Assembly: GCA_040753915.1 (NCBI GenBank) | Contig: JBFMDN010000015.1 | Coordinates: 1 to 64,000, forward strand | DNA from: JBFMDN01 sp040753915 | GTDB taxonomy: Bacteria; Desulfobacterota; Desulfomonilia; Desulfomonilales; Desulfomonilaceae | DNA: 64,000 nucleotides | Direction of reading: 5' to 3' | Shown here: positions 41,326 to 49,552 of the stretch, one piece after another | Layout: each line of letters starts with the position of its first letter | Position numbering within the stretch: position 1 is the first letter of the stretch | Notes under the pieces: generated by a model | Told to the model about the DNA's origin: nothing | Seen by the model: the letters and a program-made list of their open reading frames with translations, nothing else | Database searches by the model: none | Position numbers and translations under genes: made by a program

Positions 41326-42057
41326 ATGAAATGTGAGACGAGTAACCGAGTGTCGCGAATGAAGTTGCCAGTCCTTCTCGCTGTCGCAATTGCGGTTGGT
41401 CTGGTGCCCTGCATCCTGCTTTCAGCGTTCGCGCAAGAGCCTTTCCCAACTCAGATACGAGATGTCAAAATGGGGGTCCCCATGGCGGAAGTGCTTGCCA
41501 TGGTCAAAGACGCGGGAACCCATGTGACGAAACCGCTTCCGCTGCCGGACAGGAATGCCTTGGTGTGGCATTTGCCGGATAATCCTAATTTCCGCCAGGT
41601 AGTTTTCCAGTTCACCGAGAAGGACCGGCTATTTCTGATCCGTTTCGACATGAAGAATGTTCCGTTTCGGGATCTTCGAGCTCTCAAAAAGGATTTGTTC
41701 GAGAAGTACGGCATTTCGTGGGATTCACCCTGGACTATGAAGATAAAGGAAAATGATGCTGTCCTGTACGGCCCGCCATCCATAGGAAACATATACTTCT
41801 TTGAAATAACGAATCCGAAAACGGGTGAGAAGGCTCTAGAAATAATGGACAGGGCAATTAGCGGCGAAGATCGACGTGGGCGACCGATTCCAGAGGCGGA
41901 GAAAGAACAAGGTCAGCCGTTGTCGACAGAATCGCCAGGAAAGGCCGGGCCGTCGAAGGCCGCGGAGACCGAAAGCAAAGCAGATGGCCAGCCGGTAACA
42001 CCAGAGCGAGGCGAATCAAAGAAAGAGAACTCCAATCAACCCGCACTGCCAAAATGA
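41326..42057 (+). CDS. Secreted protein of unknown function with charged low-complexity tail
   Basis: This 243-residue protein starts at the ATG at 41326, six bases after GGGGAG. A signal peptide (about 1-36, hydrophobic from LPVLLAVAIAVGLVPCILLSAFA) is followed by a compact domain at about 38-175. That domain begins IRDVKMGVPMAEVLAMVK and includes VVFQFTEKDRLFLIRFDM and LKKDLFEKYGISWDSPWTMKIKEND, reminiscent of small periplasmic domains that sense or bind ligands. The last 70 residues are Pro/Glu/Lys/Ser-rich and probably disordered. It lies 70 bp after the VKOR-DsbA gene on the same strand. I recognise no named family. Confidence 0.68.
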   Translation: MKCETSNRVSRMKLPVLLAVAIAVGLVPCILLSAFAQEPFPTQIRDVKMGVPMAEVLAMVKDAGTHVTKPLPLPDRNALVWHLPDNPNFRQVVFQFTEKDRLFLIRFDMKNVPFRDLRALKKDLFEKYGISWDSPWTMKIKENDAVLYGPPSIGNIYFFEITNPKTGEKALEIMDRAISGEDRRGRPIPEAEKEQGQPLSTESPGKAGPSKAAETESKADGQPVTPERGESKKENSNQPALPK

Positions 42058-42118
42058 TGAGGCAGGTGTGCGAAGGTGCCTCTCCCTTGGAAGTCGCCAG
42101 CAGGAACACGCGACACCT

Positions 42119-42224
42119 CCATGGTAGCAAGCATTCACTTATGCGCGGCGGACAGAAAAAAATCGTCAATGATTTCTGCTAACCGATCCTCTACTCCCGC
42201 TCAAGAGTGAATGCTTACCCATGG
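42119..42224. repeat. 106-bp element with nested inverted repeats between convergent genes
   Basis: The ends are inverted copies of about 20 bp. CCATGG at 42119-42124 plus AAGCATTCACT at 42129-42139 match AGTGAATGCTT at 42206-42216 plus CCATGG at 42219-42224. Inside, CAGAAA (42153-42158) pairs with TTTCTG (42173-42178). It fills the 315 bp between two convergent genes, where no other gene is seen. It may be a bidirectional terminator-like structure or a small palindromic repeat element. A second copy was not found in this window. Confidence 0.55.
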
Positions 42225-42372
42225 TAAGGCCGCATGTCTCACCGAAACGAAGGGCGGGGCAAAACGCAGTCTTTGTGCTGCGGTGTCCCGCTTTTTCGGT
42301 CAGGATGAGAGTTGACTGTCTTCAGACAGCGACTGAAGGCTCGGGCCTGCCTCCGATTTCGTTGCGGACGCA

Positions 42373-44421
42373 TTAGCCGTCACGTTGGCTCCCGGCGAGC
42401 TGCTTCAGAACTTCTTCAGAGCACGGTCTCCCGTGTGCGGCCTCGTTGGCGCAGATCTCTTGAGCTTCAGCGATCCTGTTAAGCAAGATCAGCGCCCTTG
42501 CCATGTTGTCTGACACTCCAGGGAGCTGTGGTGCAATGGCATGGGCTCGAGCGAGCTCCTTCAAGCTCATTTCCGGCCGACCTTTCGCAAGATACACCAC
42601 GCCGAGCAGATGTCTCGCTTCTGCAGTCTCTCCGTTCTCCAGAGACATTTCCAACTGGGTTATGGATTCATCGAGTCTCCCGAGAGACTGAAGAACAGCC
42701 CCCTTGTTAAGGTAGCCGATAGGATTGAGGGAGTCCACACCGATAGCCCGATCCAGCTCGTCAAGAGCATCCAGAGACCGGCCAGCTTCCTTATAGGTTC
42801 TGGCCAACTCGATTCTCAACAAGTACGCTCTTGGAGTGTCTTGCAAGCACTTTGTCAAGAAGTCGATAGCCTCTGAATACTTGCCCTCTTCTCTGAGCAT
42901 AGTTCCCAACATCAGACGCGGAAAGTTGTCCTGGGGCTTGAGGGAGTGGGCTTTCTCAAACATCTTTCGAGCACCATCTCGATCTCGGCGGTTGTAATAT
43001 AGCCTACCGAGATTCTGGTACGCAGGAGCAAGATTTGGAGAGAGCTCGAGGGCCCTCTGGAACAGCTCTTCAGCCTTTTCCGGCTTACCGCGCATGAGTG
43101 CTGCCAAACCGTAATTGTTGTACACGGCCGCGGAAGAGCGGTTCACCCGTAAGGTCGCCTCCCACAACGCAAATTGATCCTGCCAGATCGACCCTTGATG
43201 GATCGACAGCACGCCCAGTGCGCACACGACCATATATGCTCCTGCAATCGCGACCGTTTGCACATTCTTGCGATGTGCGATGCGTGCAGAAATCAACTGA
43301 AAGCCTCGAGCCACCGCAAGGGACAAGCCGACCATGGGAAGATACATGAAATGGTCCGCCACAAATGAGTGGCTCATATGGCCGAAGGGTACGAGACCTG
43401 CTACGGGAATCACATTGATCGCAAAAAATATAAGACCGAACAAGATCAATCGATCGATGCGGTTCCGCCAATACGTCATCGCCGCGGTAGCGGCGGTAAC
43501 GATGCCCAGTCCCAGAATGAACAGCGGAAGGTTTCCCTCGACGTCCCATTTCGGATACACCGGGACAAGCTGAGCTGGATAGAGGAACTTGCTCACGTAG
43601 AAGAGTAGTGCTCCAGCCACCAACAGGGGTCGATAGGGAAGAGCGGGAAGCATACCCTCATATGCAACCTCCGTTGACACAGTGTATAGCCCCCACGCTA
43701 CCGACCCGGCGAAAAGCACAGCAAAGAGAGTGTACGGAGCCTTCTCCCTCTGACTCCTGTCCCCTGCCCACCAGAGCCAAAGGGCAAGAACGACAGGGAG
43801 CGTAACGACCGAGGGTTTTGAGAGGAGTCCCGCTGCAAAACAGACAACCACCAGGAGGAGGTACACGAATCGCCGTGTCAGAGAGTATCGGACAAAAGAG
43901 AGAAAACTTCCTACATAAAACAGGGTTCCCAGCAGATTCTTTCTTTCGGCAACCCAGGCCACAGTCCCCACTTGCAGGGGATGTACCGCGAAAAGGAGGG
44001 CGCCAAATAGCGCTGCCCTCCGGCCGAGTCCAAGCACAGAAAACAGAACGAAGACGAGAGCAGCGTTGGCACCATGGTAAGCGATATTCATGAGCTTGGA
44101 TATCCAAGCTTGAGGGGTCACTGCCGGTCCTACCAGCACCTGGTCCATCATCAAGCTCAGGAAGTGGAGCGGGCTAAAGTAGGAGACGCCGGTATACCGC
44201 AGATTCCAATCCGAGAGAATCATCCAGGCTCGTTCCCAACTAGGTTTCCAGATGGCAACAATGTGCTTCGGATCGTCCCAGTTGCTAAATTCGTGCGTCA
44301 GAGTCGGGACGAACACGCCTCCCACGACCGCAATAAGCACGAGAAACGATATGAGGAGATCGAGGAATGTGTCTATTGTCATGATTCCGCGGTCTTCTAC
44401 TCGCGTCGCCTCGTCTTCCAT
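42373..44421 (-). CDS. TMTC-like polytopic membrane protein with C-terminal TPR repeats
   Basis: This 682-residue protein has about ten membrane helices in the first 440 residues and then six to seven TPR repeats (AVYNNYGLAALMRGKPEKAEELFQRALELSPN is a clear unit, followed by regular 34-residue periods). The membrane part has LTHEFSNWDDPKHIV, YHGANAALVFVLFSVLG, LFAVHPLQVGTVAWVAERKNLLG and MSHSFVADHFMYLPMVGLSL. These match the bacterial relatives of TMTC O-mannosyltransferases (GT-C fold, with acidic N-terminal loop). It probably glycosylates an exported protein using a lipid-linked sugar. The ATG at 44421 sits seven bases after GAGG; an ATG at 44469 is less likely. Confidence 0.8.
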   Translation of the reverse strand: MEDEATRVEDRGIMTIDTFLDLLISFLVLIAVVGGVFVPTLTHEFSNWDDPKHIVAIWKPSWERAWMILSDWNLRYTGVSYFSPLHFLSLMMDQVLVGPAVTPQAWISKLMNIAYHGANAALVFVLFSVLGLGRRAALFGALLFAVHPLQVGTVAWVAERKNLLGTLFYVGSFLSFVRYSLTRRFVYLLLVVVCFAAGLLSKPSVVTLPVVLALWLWWAGDRSQREKAPYTLFAVLFAGSVAWGLYTVSTEVAYEGMLPALPYRPLLVAGALLFYVSKFLYPAQLVPVYPKWDVEGNLPLFILGLGIVTAATAAMTYWRNRIDRLILFGLIFFAINVIPVAGLVPFGHMSHSFVADHFMYLPMVGLSLAVARGFQLISARIAHRKNVQTVAIAGAYMVVCALGVLSIHQGSIWQDQFALWEATLRVNRSSAAVYNNYGLAALMRGKPEKAEELFQRALELSPNLAPAYQNLGRLYYNRRDRDGARKMFEKAHSLKPQDNFPRLMLGTMLREEGKYSEAIDFLTKCLQDTPRAYLLRIELARTYKEAGRSLDALDELDRAIGVDSLNPIGYLNKGAVLQSLGRLDESITQLEMSLENGETAEARHLLGVVYLAKGRPEMSLKELARAHAIAPQLPGVSDNMARALILLNRIAEAQEICANEAAHGRPCSEEVLKQLAGSQRDG

Positions 44422-44821
44422 CAACCGCACCTCAAGGGCAGGGTGGACATTAACCATATCCACAAGCATGCCCGGAATTCACTGCACTATACCAGGATTC
44501 CCATCGGAAAGACACAGCCAAAACGTCACAGTGAAGGACGCGACTCAAGAAGAAGCTACAGTGGAGCGCATTGGAAACGGGTGCAAGGCTACAGTTGAGC
44601 AACAGGCCCGAACCTGATTCCTAAACCGAGTCACAGACGACTGTGTCAAAGCACTGGCCGCTCTGAGCTACAGCTTTTGATTGTGATAGCCTCCACGTAT
44701 GTTCATGTGTGATCGGGGAGACTCTTGCTCATTTTTTAGAATGGAAACGAGTATTACAACAGGTGCACCAAGTGAGGAGGGGGAGGGGACCGTGCAGGGA
44801 CGGTCCCGGAAATGCACAGGT
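44422..44821. other. Intergenic region downstream of folD, with a strong hairpin
   Basis: No gene is supported in these 400 bp. GGGACCGT (44786-44793) and ACGGTCCC (44800-44807) make a perfect 8-bp stem with a 6-nt loop, 15 bp after the folD stop. Without a T run it could be a factor-dependent terminator or an mRNA end. A CACAG-TCGT-CTGTG dyad (read on the minus strand) lies at 44632-44645 beside a TTGACA, but no matching -10 is found. Confidence 0.45.
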
Positions 44822-45697
44822 CTACTTCATGGTTTCTTTTGCTGCTGTGAGCGTATTTTTCATGAGCATGGCAATGGTCATGGGACCTACTCCGCCGGGA
44901 ACGGGAGTAATGGCAGCAGCCTTTTCCTTCACTTCGTCGAACGCCACGTCACCAACGAGCTTGAAGCCTTTCTCTGTGCCGGGGGCCTCAACTCTGTTTA
45001 TGCCCACGTCGATGACTACCACCCCTTCGCTCACCATGTCGCCCTTCAGGAATTCGGGAACGCCAATGGCCGCGATGATGATGTCGGCAGCCAAGCAACG
45101 CTCCTTAAGATTCTTGGTCCTCGTGTGACACATGGTGACTGTCGCGTTCATGTCCCGCTGATCGAGCATGTTGGAAAGAGGTCTACCAACAATGTTGCTC
45201 CGCCCGAGAATCACCACGTCCGCGCCCTCGGTCTTGAAGCCGCCTCGTTTGATCAACTCGATGACTCCTGCAGGTGTGCAGGGCAGGAATCTTACCTCTC
45301 CGATACTTATGAGCCCAACATTGAAGGGATGGAAGCAGTCCACATCCTTCTCGGGCAGGATCGACCGGAGAATCTTGGTTTCCGGGATGTGCTTGGGGAG
45401 GGGCAACTGGCACAAGATTCCATGGACTGTTTTGTCCTTGTTGTACCCGTCGATCACCTCGAGCAGTTGCTCCGTCGTGGTTTCTTTGGGAAGCTTGGTC
45501 TCGAGGGACTTAATCCCAATGTATTCGCACGCCTTTTTCTTGTTGCTGACATACACTTTCGATGCCGGATCGTCGCCCACGAGGATGACGGCGAGGCACG
45601 GTTCGAGGCCCTGGGCCTTCAGTTCGAGGACCTCTTGCTTCATTTCGTCCTTGAGTTGTTGCGAGACCTCATTCCCGCTAATGATCTTGGCCGACAT
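44822..45697 (-). CDS. folD: Bifunctional methylene-THF dehydrogenase/methenyl-THF cyclohydrolase FolD
   Basis: FolD interconverts 5,10-methylene-, methenyl- and 10-formyl-tetrahydrofolate with NADP. The 291 residues match. Catalytic marks are GDDPASKVYVSNKKKACEYIGI (with the Tyr-x3-Lys pair), VHGILCQLPLP, KDVDCFHPFNVG, PCTPAGVIEL, the dinucleotide motif VILGRSNIVGRPLSNML, and the end signature TPVPGGVGPMTIAMLMKNTL. The ATG at 45697 follows AAAGGAGG. It is 85 bp downstream of cooC in a run serA-DUF3786-cooC-folD. In an anaerobe with CODH it can serve the methyl branch of the Wood-Ljungdahl pathway as well as purine synthesis. Confidence 0.97.
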   Translation of the reverse strand: MSAKIISGNEVSQQLKDEMKQEVLELKAQGLEPCLAVILVGDDPASKVYVSNKKKACEYIGIKSLETKLPKETTTEQLLEVIDGYNKDKTVHGILCQLPLPKHIPETKILRSILPEKDVDCFHPFNVGLISIGEVRFLPCTPAGVIELIKRGGFKTEGADVVILGRSNIVGRPLSNMLDQRDMNATVTMCHTRTKNLKERCLAADIIIAAIGVPEFLKGDMVSEGVVVIDVGINRVEAPGTEKGFKLVGDVAFDEVKEKAAAITPVPGGVGPMTIAMLMKNTLTAAKETMK

Positions 45698-45782
45698 TTA
45701 TGCCTCCTTTGCACTTTTATTCCTAAGAGATATACGTAACCCCTCTCCGTCCACTGCCAGGCTGGAAACAGCCCAGCGACTT

Positions 45783-46550
45783 TCATGTCGCTTCGGCCTC
45801 CAAGGCCTTTGCGATCTTTTCTATCGCCGAATGAATCACCGGATCGTCAAGCAATGGCGGTCGATTTTCCAAGTCTGCAGCAGCGATCTCTTCCGAGAAG
45901 GGAAGAATGCCTATGAGAGGAATCCCATCAAGGCTTTCTCGGAGAAACTGGTCTTCGCGCTCGTTGCGCACTTTGCTTCCCACTGCTACAACCTTGTGCA
46001 GCCCTATGTCTTGCGTAAGCTTCTTGACTTTGGATGCTGTCTCTATGCTCCTTCGTCCCGGTTCCACGACTATGACTAACCGATCGACTCCCTGAGCCGT
46101 CCCGCGGCCGAGATGTTCGATGCCCGCCTCCATATCCATGACCACGGCGTCTTTTTGATACAACACGAGATGGCTTACGAGAGCCTTGAGAAGAACGCTC
46201 TCCGGACAAACGCAACCGCCGCCTCCCTTCTTTATGGTTCCCATAATCAGGAGTCGCACGCCGTCCCTCTCCTTCCCCAAGGCTTCCGGAAGGTCATCGA
46301 CTTTTGGGTTCATTTTGAAAAAACCGCCCACCGTACCGGGCTGGACTCCCGTCCTTTCCGCTATCAGGTGCTCCATCTTCGAGACCGGCACGATCCCGGT
46401 CGTATCAATGCCCAGCGCGGAGCCCAGATTCGCGTCGGGATCCGCATCCACTGCCAGGACTCGGTATCCCTGTCTGGCCCAGTATCGAGCCAGAAGACTG
46501 CTCAGAGTCGTTTTGCCAACCCCGCCTTTTCCAGACACTGCTATTTTCAT
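45783..46550 (-). CDS. cooC: CooC-type ATPase, CO dehydrogenase nickel maturation factor
   Basis: This 255-residue protein of the MinD/CooC group has a P-loop with the deviant Walker A SGKGGVGKTTLSS (6-18), VLAVDADPDANLGSALG, and the metal-binding CxC pair Cys113/Cys115 (GGGGCVCPES) that defines CooC/AcsF. AVVMDMEAGIEHLGRGTA follows. Dimeric CooC binds Ni2+ and inserts it into the C-cluster of CO dehydrogenase. The ATG at 46550 has GAGGA six bases upstream. No CODH gene is in the window, so the target enzyme must be elsewhere. Its operon partners folD and DUF3786 support a C1/CODH role. Confidence 0.92.
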   Translation of the reverse strand: MKIAVSGKGGVGKTTLSSLLARYWARQGYRVLAVDADPDANLGSALGIDTTGIVPVSKMEHLIAERTGVQPGTVGGFFKMNPKVDDLPEALGKERDGVRLLIMGTIKKGGGGCVCPESVLLKALVSHLVLYQKDAVVMDMEAGIEHLGRGTAQGVDRLVIVVEPGRRSIETASKVKKLTQDIGLHKVVAVGSKVRNEREDQFLRESLDGIPLIGILPFSEEIAAADLENRPPLLDDPVIHSAIEKIAKALEAEAT

Positions 46551-46623
46551 CGGTATCCTCGTATGAGCATTTCGGCACCATTGCCGAAAGTAACATTGCT
46601 CATCGGGCGTCTAAAATGGAAGC

Positions 46624-47322
46624 TCATTCCCGTGCCGCTTTCAACAATTCGAGAACTGCCATCTGTCCGGCAACTGCCATGTCTTCGGCGCTCAGGAAAA
46701 TACCCGCAGTCTCATCGAACAAGACGCTCGCCTCAGGTGGAAATTCTTCATCGCCTTTCCAAACAATGCATGTGATCGGAACGTACGGAAAATACGGGAG
46801 CTCAACCCCGGCGTCACCGGATTCGAGCACCCTTCCATTGAGTTTCCGAGCAGCCCTGATCATAGGGGATGGATCCGTTCCAAAAACACTAACAAGGACG
46901 TCCTTGGTTCTCCTATTGAATGCCGGTTCGTAGAAGTGGCCGTCCTTGAACTCCCTGAAATGTTTCAGTCGGCCTGCCGGCTGAGCTCCGTCTGCATTAT
47001 TCAGGTAATGGATGGTAAGGATTGCTAGCCAGATTGGGATGTCCTGGCCGGTTTCTCGAAGGGAAAAGTGGTGGGTGTCAATGTTCAAGACAAGCTCACG
47101 ATCGAGATGCGGAACGACGACCACCCTTCCTTCCAACCGTGCCCCGGCCTTCTGGGCTACTCGACCTGGGTCCCTGCGGCCGAAGACTTCTAGGCCCAGC
47201 TTGAGGGCCTGTTCATAGTTGTCCTGCTTCGGAAGATCCGGCTGGGAGATGTCCTTGATATTTAACATGCGTTCGAACCGTTTCTGACAGCCGCTGTGGC
47301 TGCACGGACAGTCGTGAAGCAA
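46624..47322 (-). CDS. DUF3786 protein, probably linked to C1/CODH metabolism
   Basis: This protein of up to 232 residues has the DUF3786 body: NYEQALKLGLEVFGRRDPGRVAQKAGARLEG, VVPHLDRELVLNIDTHHF, IPIWLAILTIHYLNNADG, and the EFPPEASVLFDETAGIFLSAEDM end. DUF3786 genes often accompany CODH/acetyl-CoA synthase and corrinoid proteins in anaerobes, and here cooC is 73 bp downstream. Two starts are possible. The ATG at 47268 has no ribosome-binding site. The TTG at 47322, directly after the serA stop (TGATTG), would add a Cys-rich segment (CPCSHSGC), which looks protein-like and possibly metal-binding. The molecular function is unknown. Confidence 0.78.
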   Translation of the reverse strand: MLHDCPCSHSGCQKRFERMLNIKDISQPDLPKQDNYEQALKLGLEVFGRRDPGRVAQKAGARLEGRVVVVPHLDRELVLNIDTHHFSLRETGQDIPIWLAILTIHYLNNADGAQPAGRLKHFREFKDGHFYEPAFNRRTKDVLVSVFGTDPSPMIRAARKLNGRVLESGDAGVELPYFPYVPITCIVWKGDEEFPPEASVLFDETAGIFLSAEDMAVAGQMAVLELLKAARE

Positions 47323-48912
47323 TCACAGCGACGATATTGCCAGTCGCTGAACGGATTCTACGTGCTCCAGGCTCTCGAGGGACTGGATGCACGGCACGTC
47401 AGCCCGCGTATCCGTATTCAGAAAGAGCAATGCGTTTCCGCCGACCTCCTGTCGTGAAAACTGAAAGTGCGAGATGTTTATTCCGCAAGATCCAAGAGCC
47501 GTTCCTACCCTTCCGATCAGCCCTGGTCTGTCTTTTCCCCTGATAAGAATGAGCTCTCCCGACAGATCGAATTCTCCCCGGAAAGGACCATAGCGCACCA
47601 TCCGTGGCTCGGATTTCCCAAAGAGGGTGCCTTCCACAATCTGCTCTCCGCGTTCGGTGCCGACCCTGTAGCGCAAAAGGGACAAGAAATCTTCGGCTCT
47701 GCTGACCTGTGTCTCTGACAGTACAATGCCTCGCTCTTTGGCCACCATGGGGGCATTGACCTGGTTCACGTCCTCTTTCATGATAGGAGTCAACATCCCG
47801 GTGAGAAACGCCGTGGTAATAGGCCTCAGGTCCAGATCCACTACATCGCCGCTGTACTGGGCTTCCACTTTCTTGATTCCTGTCTGAATGGTCTGCCCTA
47901 AGAATTGACCGAGTCTCTGAGCCAAGTCCAGATAAGGTCTCAAGGTCTCGAGGGCCTCGCCCGAGACGGCCGGTGCGTTCACAGCATTTCTTATGGTACC
48001 GAAGAGGAGATAATCTCGGATCTGTTCTGCTACAGCTACTGCCACATTGTCCTGGGCTTCTTTGGTGGAAGCTCCCAGATGCGGCGTACAGATGACCGAA
48101 GGGAGTGACACGAGTCGAGTGAGTCCCGGAGGCTCGACCGAAAAAACGTCTATGGCGGCACCTGCAACTTTTCCCGATTCCAGTGCGTCGGCGAGATCCT
48201 CCTCGTTGACGACAGGACCACGGGAACAGTTGATGATCCGGACTCCGTCTCGCATCTTAGCGATGTTGTCTTTGTTGATGAGGCCACGGGTTTCCTCGGT
48301 GAGCGGAACATGGAACGTAACGAAATCCGCTTCTTTGAAAACTTCATCCATGGTGCCGAGTCTCACACCCATGGATTTCGCCTGATCTTCCGAGAGGAAC
48401 GGATCGTACGCGATCACATGCATTCCCAATCCCATTGCCCGGTCCGCAACCACGGCTCCTATCTTGCCCAGACCCACTATTCCGAGAGTCTTATTGAAGA
48501 TTTCCGTGCCTGAAAATTTCTTCTTCTCCCATTTTCCTTCCTTCATAGAGGAGCATGCTTGGGGAATGTTCCTTGCTAGAGCCATCATAAGGGAGAGTGT
48601 GTGCTCCGCAGTGGTTACTGTATTGCCCCCTGGGGTGTTCATCACAACTATGCCGCGTTTTGAAGCAGCGGGAATGTCCACGTTGTCCAGCCCCGTTCCC
48701 GCACGACCAACCACTTTGAGATTGGTGGCTGCAGCTATGACTTCTGCTGTAACCTTGGTGGCGCCTCGAATAGCCAGGCCGTGGTACTCCCCGATGATAC
48801 CTTTAAGCTCATCGGGCTTAAGACCCACTTTGACATCGACTTCGATTCCTTCCGACTCCCGCAGGATGTTGACCCCTAGTTCGGACAAGTTGTCTGAAAC
48901 CAGCACCTTCAC
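47323..48912 (-). CDS. serA: D-3-phosphoglycerate dehydrogenase
   Basis: SerA catalyses the first step of serine synthesis with NAD. The 529 residues match the long form. The substrate/catalytic domain has VLVSDNLSELGVNIL, VGRAGTGLDNVDIPAASKRGIVVMNTPGGNTVTTAEH, LGIVGLGKIGAVVADRA, INCSRGPVVNEEDL, and CTPHLGASTKEAQ with the catalytic His. An intervening ASB domain (about 320-450) and a C-terminal ACT domain (LILIRGKDRPGLIGRVGTALG) for serine feedback follow. The start is GTG at 48912 after GGAGG; a 46-residue upstream extension is not used. It heads the operon with DUF3786, cooC and folD, behind a promoter with a dyad at the -35. Confidence 0.96.
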   Translation of the reverse strand: MKVLVSDNLSELGVNILRESEGIEVDVKVGLKPDELKGIIGEYHGLAIRGATKVTAEVIAAATNLKVVGRAGTGLDNVDIPAASKRGIVVMNTPGGNTVTTAEHTLSLMMALARNIPQACSSMKEGKWEKKKFSGTEIFNKTLGIVGLGKIGAVVADRAMGLGMHVIAYDPFLSEDQAKSMGVRLGTMDEVFKEADFVTFHVPLTEETRGLINKDNIAKMRDGVRIINCSRGPVVNEEDLADALESGKVAGAAIDVFSVEPPGLTRLVSLPSVICTPHLGASTKEAQDNVAVAVAEQIRDYLLFGTIRNAVNAPAVSGEALETLRPYLDLAQRLGQFLGQTIQTGIKKVEAQYSGDVVDLDLRPITTAFLTGMLTPIMKEDVNQVNAPMVAKERGIVLSETQVSRAEDFLSLLRYRVGTERGEQIVEGTLFGKSEPRMVRYGPFRGEFDLSGELILIRGKDRPGLIGRVGTALGSCGINISHFQFSRQEVGGNALLFLNTDTRADVPCIQSLESLEHVESVQRLAISSL

Positions 48913-49089
48913 GGTCTCTTCCTCCTTCTTATTGCCTAATAGGAGCGCCGGTCGGGCAAACCCATGCGCTTGAGTGAACGGACTTCTCGCACACCCTCTA
49001 GCGTTCGAAAATCCGCCTCCGTGACGGTCTCGGGGCCGGCTACTCGTCAATGAATCGGAAATGCATACATGAACTGAGATTCACCGACA

Positions 49090-49124
49090 TTTCTAGCAGG
49101 AACACGGCTGCATGTCAACAGCCG
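49090..49124 (-). promoter_or_regulatory. Promoter of the serA operon with dyad around the -35
   Basis: On the minus strand, TTGACA (49113-49118) and TAGAAA (49090-49095) are 17 bp apart. CGGCTG-N8-CAGCCG (49105-49124) is a perfect dyad whose centre holds the -35. The predicted leader before the serA GTG is about 170 nt. A repressor binding this dyad would block RNA polymerase directly. Confidence 0.5.
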
Positions 49125-49159
49125 CAAACAGCGGAGATGAGGCGGCCATGCTCCCCGGA

Positions 49160-49552
49160 CTAATACGTTATTAGGAGCAAAAGGGCCAAGGCAACAAGGA
49201 GCGCAGGCAGAGGTGGAACTCCCGCGGCAGACAGCGGGGATGGTCTCCAGAGAGCTGCAGCCACCACCGTTGTGGCGAGCCGCCTCACGGATTTGAGGTG
49301 AGCGCGGCTTGACGGCGCCTGCGAAAAGCCATCGTCATCTACGGTAATCGGGGGTTGTATCGGTTTGGGATACTCCGGCGGACGCGGAGGGCATTGTTCC
49401 ACGATCTCAGCCCACGGAATCTCCTCTTCTCGCACCGGACCTCGCAATGGACCCAGATCAGACGGCGAGCTCATGTGCAAGGGTACGGGCTTTCGCATGA
49501 ACTTCGTGTAATCAGGCTTCTTCTTGCTCATAATTTCGACTGTTCCCCACAT
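49160..49552 (-). CDS. Small protein with C-terminal membrane segment, partner of the ParA-like gene
   Basis: This 130-residue protein starts at the ATG at 49552 (GGAG five bases upstream), overlapping the end of the ParA-like gene by 41 bp; an in-frame ATG at 49531 has no ribosome-binding site. The N-terminus is basic (MSKKKPDYTKFMRKPVPLHM), the middle is Pro-rich (QCPPRPPEYPKPIQPPITVDDDG), and the end is a hydrophobic helix (PPLPALLVALALLLLITY) reaching the last residue, like a tail anchor. I recognise no family. Overlap with the ATPase gene suggests a linked function, for example a membrane anchor for a ParA-type positioning system. That is inference. Confidence 0.6.
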   Translation of the reverse strand: MWGTVEIMSKKKPDYTKFMRKPVPLHMSSPSDLGPLRGPVREEEIPWAEIVEQCPPRPPEYPKPIQPPITVDDDGFSQAPSSRAHLKSVRRLATTVVAAALWRPSPLSAAGVPPLPALLVALALLLLITY

